A stretch of DNA of 9,288 bases from UBA7803 sp047920935. Lineage in GTDB: Bacteria > Pseudomonadota > Gammaproteobacteria > Pseudomonadales > Azotimanducaceae. Numbering within the stretch: position 1 is the first letter of the stretch; each line of letters begins with the position of its first letter. Both the position numbers and the translations under genes were made by a program. This document shows, piece by piece, positions 6,661-9,288 of this stretch. Location: NCBI GenBank assembly GCA_047920935.1, contig JBLRXD010000178.1:1-9288 (forward strand). Reading direction: 5' to 3'. The notes under the pieces are model-generated. The model made no database searches, was not told the DNA's origin, and worked only from the letters and a program-made list of their open reading frames with translations.

Positions 6661-7104
6661 ATGGCATACCAGCACATTTTGGCGGCAGTCGATCTGAGCG
6701 AAGAGGCGCGGGAGGTGCTCGCCAAGGCTCGGCAGCTGGCTGACGAGCACGGTGCCAGGCTGTCCGTCTGCAGCGTGGTCAAGCCGCTCACCCACGTCTA
6801 CGGCGGGCTCGACATGATGGCCTACACCCAGGCCAGCGTGAATTTCGAGGAGGAAGCCGTCAACCAGTCGCGTAATCAGATCGAGACCGAGGCCGGCCGC
6901 TACGGGGTAGGCCCGGACGACGTCCACGTCGGCATCGGTGGGCCGGCGACGCAGATCGTCGACACGGCGAAGGCCCTGAAGGCGGATCTCATCGTGGTGG
7001 GTTCTCACGGTAAGCACGGCCTGGGCCTGCTGCTCGGCTCCACCGCCAACGGGGTGCTGCACCAGGCGCAATGCGATGTGCTCACCGTGCGCATCGGGTC
7101 CTGA
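6661..7104 (+). CDS. Universal stress protein (UspA family) 2
   Basis: Usp-fold protein of 147 residues. It begins MAYQHILAAVDLSEEA with the conserved Asp11 and carries the nucleotide loop GSHG(114-117)-x8-GST(126-128), then NGVLHQAQCDVLTVRI. The loop region is very similar to Usp 1 across the divergent promoter, so the two may be duplicates. The ATG is well defined: GAGGA lies seven bases upstream. The frame is open further upstream to an earlier ATG at 6547, but that stretch crosses the AT-rich promoter region and lacks Usp similarity. It is followed after ten bases by the third Usp gene and heads the plus-strand cluster Usp-Usp-NfeD-slipin. Confidence 0.95.
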   Translation: MAYQHILAAVDLSEEAREVLAKARQLADEHGARLSVCSVVKPLTHVYGGLDMMAYTQASVNFEEEAVNQSRNQIETEAGRYGVGPDDVHVGIGGPATQIVDTAKALKADLIVVGSHGKHGLGLLLGSTANGVLHQAQCDVLTVRIGS

Positions 7105-7114
7105 GTAGACGGCC

Positions 7115-7573
7115 ATGGCAGTCCGTCATCGGCAGATTCTGATAGCGGTGGATGGGTCCGACGATGCCGATCAGGTGCTCGAGGCGGCGACTGCGCTGTT
7201 TCCCAAGGGCGATGACAGCTTTCAGGTCGTGACCGTGATGCAGCCCATCCTTGACGGCATGACCGGTATGGGCGGCGCATCATTCGCCGCCTCGTGGCCG
7301 CTGCACGACATGGAAGCCGCCATCAGCAAGGAGATCACCGACAGCGTGCGTGAGCGTGTGGCGCGCTTCGGCATCCCCCCGGAGCGGTTGGCGGTGCGTT
7401 ACGGCCGCCCGGCGGCGGAAATTCACGCTTACGCCGAGGAGATCGATGCGGATCTCATCGTTGTCGGCTCTCATGGTCGTCATGGGCTCGCCCGCGTTAT
7501 GCTCGGCGCAACAGCCAGCGGAGTCCTCCACGGAGCCAGATGCGACGTTCTGACGGTACACATCCAACAATGA
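7115..7573 (+). CDS. Universal stress protein (UspA family) 3
   Basis: Usp-fold protein of 152 residues. It opens with HRQILIAVDGSDDADQ (Asp13) and has the loop GSHG(118-121)-x9-GAT(131-133), then SGVLHGARCDVLTVHI. It differs from the other two Usp proteins in having Gly-Ala-Thr instead of Gly-Ser-Thr and one extra residue in the loop. Its middle section (residues 45-66) is rich in Gly, Met and Ala. It is therefore a more distant paralogue than Usp 1 and Usp 2 are to each other. The start lies ten bases after the previous stop with only a weak ribosome site, suggesting coupled translation. Its stop overlaps the preferred NfeD start (ATGA). Confidence 0.94.
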   Translation: MAVRHRQILIAVDGSDDADQVLEAATALFPKGDDSFQVVTVMQPILDGMTGMGGASFAASWPLHDMEAAISKEITDSVRERVARFGIPPERLAVRYGRPAAEIHAYAEEIDADLIVVGSHGRHGLARVMLGATASGVLHGARCDVLTVHIQQ

Positions 7574-8109
7574 ACTGGGGGCGCATGCGCCTGTTCGGCT
7601 TCACGGCGTTGCTGGTGGGGCTGCTGCTCAGCATTGCCGGGGCGTTTGGCAGCGATCGCGGCGCCGGTGGGCGCGGCGAAGTGTGGGTGGTGCCCCTCGA
7701 TGGCCCGCTTGGGCCGGCAAGCGCCAATCTCATCATCCGCAGCATCGGCGATGCCGAGGAGGCAGGCGCCCGGGCCCTGGTGATTCGCATGAACACGCCT
7801 GGCGGGCTCGATCAAGCCATGCGCGACGTGGTGCAGGCGATTCTCGCCGCCAACGTGCCGGTGATCACCTACGTGGCGCCGGACGGCGCCCGCGCTGCCA
7901 GCGCCGGCACCTACATCGCCTACGCCAGCCACATTGCCGCCATGTCGCCGGCCACCAACCTCGGCTCGGCTACCCCCGTGACCATAGGGGGCGGACCCGG
8001 CCCCGGGAGTCCGGGGGCACCGCCCGAGGAAGCGAACGATGCCGACGACGTCGAGGGCGTCGACGACGGCGAGGGCGCCCGGGCAGAACGCGAGCGGCCG
8101 GCACAGTAG
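7570..8109 (+). CDS. nfeD: NfeD, N-terminal half (ClpP-like serine protease domain), ended by an in-frame amber codon
   Basis: First part of a long-form NfeD membrane protease. In archaeal and bacterial relatives this enzyme cleaves the partner stomatin/slipin. The 179 residues comprise a signal peptide or membrane anchor (about 6-27), then a ClpP/crotonase-like domain with NTPGGL at 75-80 (oxyanion region) and the nucleophile Ser111 in RAASAGTY, then SPATNLGSATPV. It ends in a Gly/Pro and very acidic linker (about 140-179) that normally continues into the second half. A TAG at 8107-8109 stops translation here. The start overlaps the preceding Usp stop (ATGA); ATGs at 7540 and 7585 are alternatives. 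On its own this fragment lacks the predicted catalytic Lys. Confidence 0.85.
   Translation: MNWGRMRLFGFTALLVGLLLSIAGAFGSDRGAGGRGEVWVVPLDGPLGPASANLIIRSIGDAEEAGARALVIRMNTPGGLDQAMRDVVQAILAANVPVITYVAPDGARAASAGTYIAYASHIAAMSPATNLGSATPVTIGGGPGPGSPGAPPEEANDADDVEGVDDGEGARAERERPAQ
8107..8109 (+). other. In-frame amber codon splitting nfeD
   Basis: The TAG is in the same frame as both halves of NfeD (codons CAG TAG CCG GAC GCA ATG). No bases are lost or gained, so one substitution would restore a single reading frame of 473 codons from 7570 to 8991, the usual size for this family. Possible explanations are a recent nonsense mutation, a sequencing or assembly error, or genuine readthrough or reinitiation. 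Confidence 0.85.
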
Positions 8110-8118
8110 CCGGACGCA

Positions 8119-8991
8119 ATGACCCGCAAGATCATCAACGACGCGGTGGCCTACCTGCAGGGCCTGGCCGAACTGCGCGGCCGCAACATCGAGTGGGCCG
8201 AAGAGACGGTACGCTACGGGGCCAACATCCGCGCTTCCCAGGCGCTGGAGATGAACGTCATCGACGCGGTGGCGGCCGATCTGCGCAGCCTGCTGCAGCA
8301 GATCGACGGCACTTCGGTGACGCTGCACGCGCGGACGGTGACGCTCGCCGTGGCCGATGCCGGCATCCGCACGGTGGAAACCGACTGGATCTACGAACTG
8401 CTGACCATCATCACCAATCCCACCATCGCCTACGGGCTGCTGATCTTCGGTATCTACGGCCTGATTCTCGAGTTTTACAACCCGGGCATGGTGTTTCCGT
8501 CGGTGATCGGCATCATCTGCCTGCTGCTCGGCGCCTACGGTCTGCAGATGCTGCCCATCAATTACGCCGGCCTGGCCCTCATCATCGTCGGGGTCGGGAT
8601 GATGATCGCGGAGGTATTCACGCCCACCTTCGGCATTCTCGGCTTTGCCGGCGTGGTCGCGTTCGTGCTGGGTTCGATCATGCTGATCGATACCGATGCG
8701 CCCGGCTATCAGCTGCCGATCTCGCTGATCGCCGCCTTTGCCGTCACCACCGCAGGGCTGACGATCTTCACCATCGGTGCCGCCATGAAAGCCCGCGCGC
8801 GGGGCGTGGTGACGGGCCGCGAAGGCATGGTGGGCGCTACGGCCGAGGCAATGGAAGACTTCGACCACCATGGGCAGGTGTGGGCCTTTGGTGAGCGCTG
8901 GCAGGCCGATACCGACGTGCCGGTGCGCAAGGGCGACAAGCTGAGAATCCAGGGCGTAGACGGGCTGGTCCTCAAAGTAACAGTGGAGTAA
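8119..8991 (+). CDS. nfeD: NfeD, C-terminal half (catalytic Lys region, membrane helices, OB-fold domain)
   Basis: Second part of the split NfeD, 290 residues from the ATG nine bases after the amber codon. It begins MTRKIINDAVAYLQGLAELRGRN, which in intact homologues directly follows the acidic linker. Lys4 corresponds, from my knowledge of the family, to the catalytic Lys of the Ser-Lys dyad. About four or five membrane helices follow (roughly residues 92-118, 124-142, 150-165, 172-192 and 200-220), and the C-terminal NfeD OB-fold domain occupies 230-290. The ribosome site before the ATG is weak (only GGA close by), so independent translation would depend on reinitiation after the TAG. Expressed alone, it would be a membrane protein with an OB-fold domain and no protease nucleophile, rather like short NfeD proteins. 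Confidence 0.88.
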   Translation: MTRKIINDAVAYLQGLAELRGRNIEWAEETVRYGANIRASQALEMNVIDAVAADLRSLLQQIDGTSVTLHARTVTLAVADAGIRTVETDWIYELLTIITNPTIAYGLLIFGIYGLILEFYNPGMVFPSVIGIICLLLGAYGLQMLPINYAGLALIIVGVGMMIAEVFTPTFGILGFAGVVAFVLGSIMLIDTDAPGYQLPISLIAAFAVTTAGLTIFTIGAAMKARARGVVTGREGMVGATAEAMEDFDHHGQVWAFGERWQADTDVPVRKGDKLRIQGVDGLVLKVTVE

Positions 8992-8998
8992 ACACAGC

Positions 8999-9288
8999 AT
9001 GGAAATATTTATCACCGTCATCATCGTCATCGTCGCCGGCCTGCTCATGAGCGCCTTCCGGGTGCTGCGTGAGTACGAGCGCGGCGTGGTGTTCATGCTC
9101 GGTCGTATGTACGGTGTCAAAGGGCCCGGGCTGATCATCATCATCCCCGTCGTCCAGCAGATGGTTCGGGTGGATCTGCGAACCTTCGTGCTCGATATCC
9201 CCTCCCAGGATCTGATCACCCGTGACAACGTTTCGGTGAAGGTGAACGCGGTGATTTACTTCCGGGTGGTCGAGGCCGCCGCGCCGGA
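8999..9288 (+). CDS. Slipin/stomatin-like SPFH-domain protein (partial, 3' end outside window)
   Basis: The first 96 residues of a membrane-associated SPFH (band 7) protein. An N-terminal hydrophobic helix (about residues 3-20) is followed by the start of the SPFH domain: REYERGVVFMLGR, GPGLIIIIPVVQQM, RVDLRTFVLDIPSQDLITRDNVSVKVNAVIYFRV. This pattern is typical of slipins, the bacterial and archaeal stomatin homologues. They usually sit directly after a long-form nfeD gene, whose protease cuts their C-terminal region. The ATG lies seven bases after the nfeD stop, with GGAG ten bases upstream inside the nfeD end. The frame is open to the right edge; most of the SPFH domain and the coiled-coil C-terminus are not visible. 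Confidence 0.95.
   Translation, partial: MEIFITVIIVIVAGLLMSAFRVLREYERGVVFMLGRMYGVKGPGLIIIIPVVQQMVRVDLRTFVLDIPSQDLITRDNVSVKVNAVIYFRVVEAAAP

Noticed and set aside
8107..8109. Amber codon read as pyrrolysine
   Set aside because: NfeD is not a known pyrrolysine protein, the site is in a variable linker rather than an active site, and nothing in the window suggests pyrrolysine genes.
7480..9228. A 582-codon minus-strand frame opposite nfeD
   Set aside because: It is antisense to clear NfeD and slipin coding sequence. Its translation is His/Asp/Gly-rich without domains, as expected from GC-rich codon bias on the opposite strand.
1..9288. Mobile elements, CRISPR arrays, tRNA or rRNA genes
   Set aside because: No transposase or integrase motifs, regularly spaced direct repeats, or recognisable RNA gene sequences were seen; nearly the whole window is accounted for by protein genes.

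Overview
The window is GC-rich, gene-dense DNA that looks like the chromosome of a respiring gammaproteobacterium. CcoN matches what I know of the Pseudomonas-type protein almost block for block, and CcoP has the two N-terminal membrane helices of that type. The mix of genes (FixL/FixJ, several Usp proteins, a phasin-like protein, long-form NfeD plus slipin) would suit Chromatiales/Ectothiorhodospiraceae or Halomonas-like bacteria. That placement is inference.

The left two thirds (about 1-6442) read entirely on the minus strand. In transcription order they are: a universal stress protein, a small phasin-like protein, the oxygen-sensor kinase FixL, its response regulator FixJ, a short degenerate receiver protein, and ccoN-ccoO-ccoQ-ccoP for a cbb3-type cytochrome c oxidase. 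ccoP runs off the left edge. Nearly all junctions are overlaps or very short gaps. The exceptions are two roughly 115 bp gaps, on either side of the receiver gene, which may hold promoters. FixL keeps the heme-ligand histidine and heme-pocket arginine, so this is a low-oxygen sensing pair sitting beside the high-affinity oxidase it would be expected to control.

The right third (6661-9288) reads on the plus strand from a divergent promoter region at about 6443-6660. It holds two more universal stress proteins, then an NfeD-family membrane protease gene and the start of a slipin/stomatin (SPFH) gene cut by the window edge. The NfeD gene is split by one in-frame amber codon, placed between the predicted catalytic serine and the predicted catalytic lysine.

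The two most interesting points are these. (1) The 113-residue receiver between fixJ and ccoN has Glu in place of the phosphoacceptor Asp and exactly four cysteines. This fits a FixT-like anti-kinase (redox or Fe-S type), giving a possible FixL-FixJ-FixT-cbb3 unit in one locus. (2) The NfeD amber split separates the two halves of its catalytic dyad.
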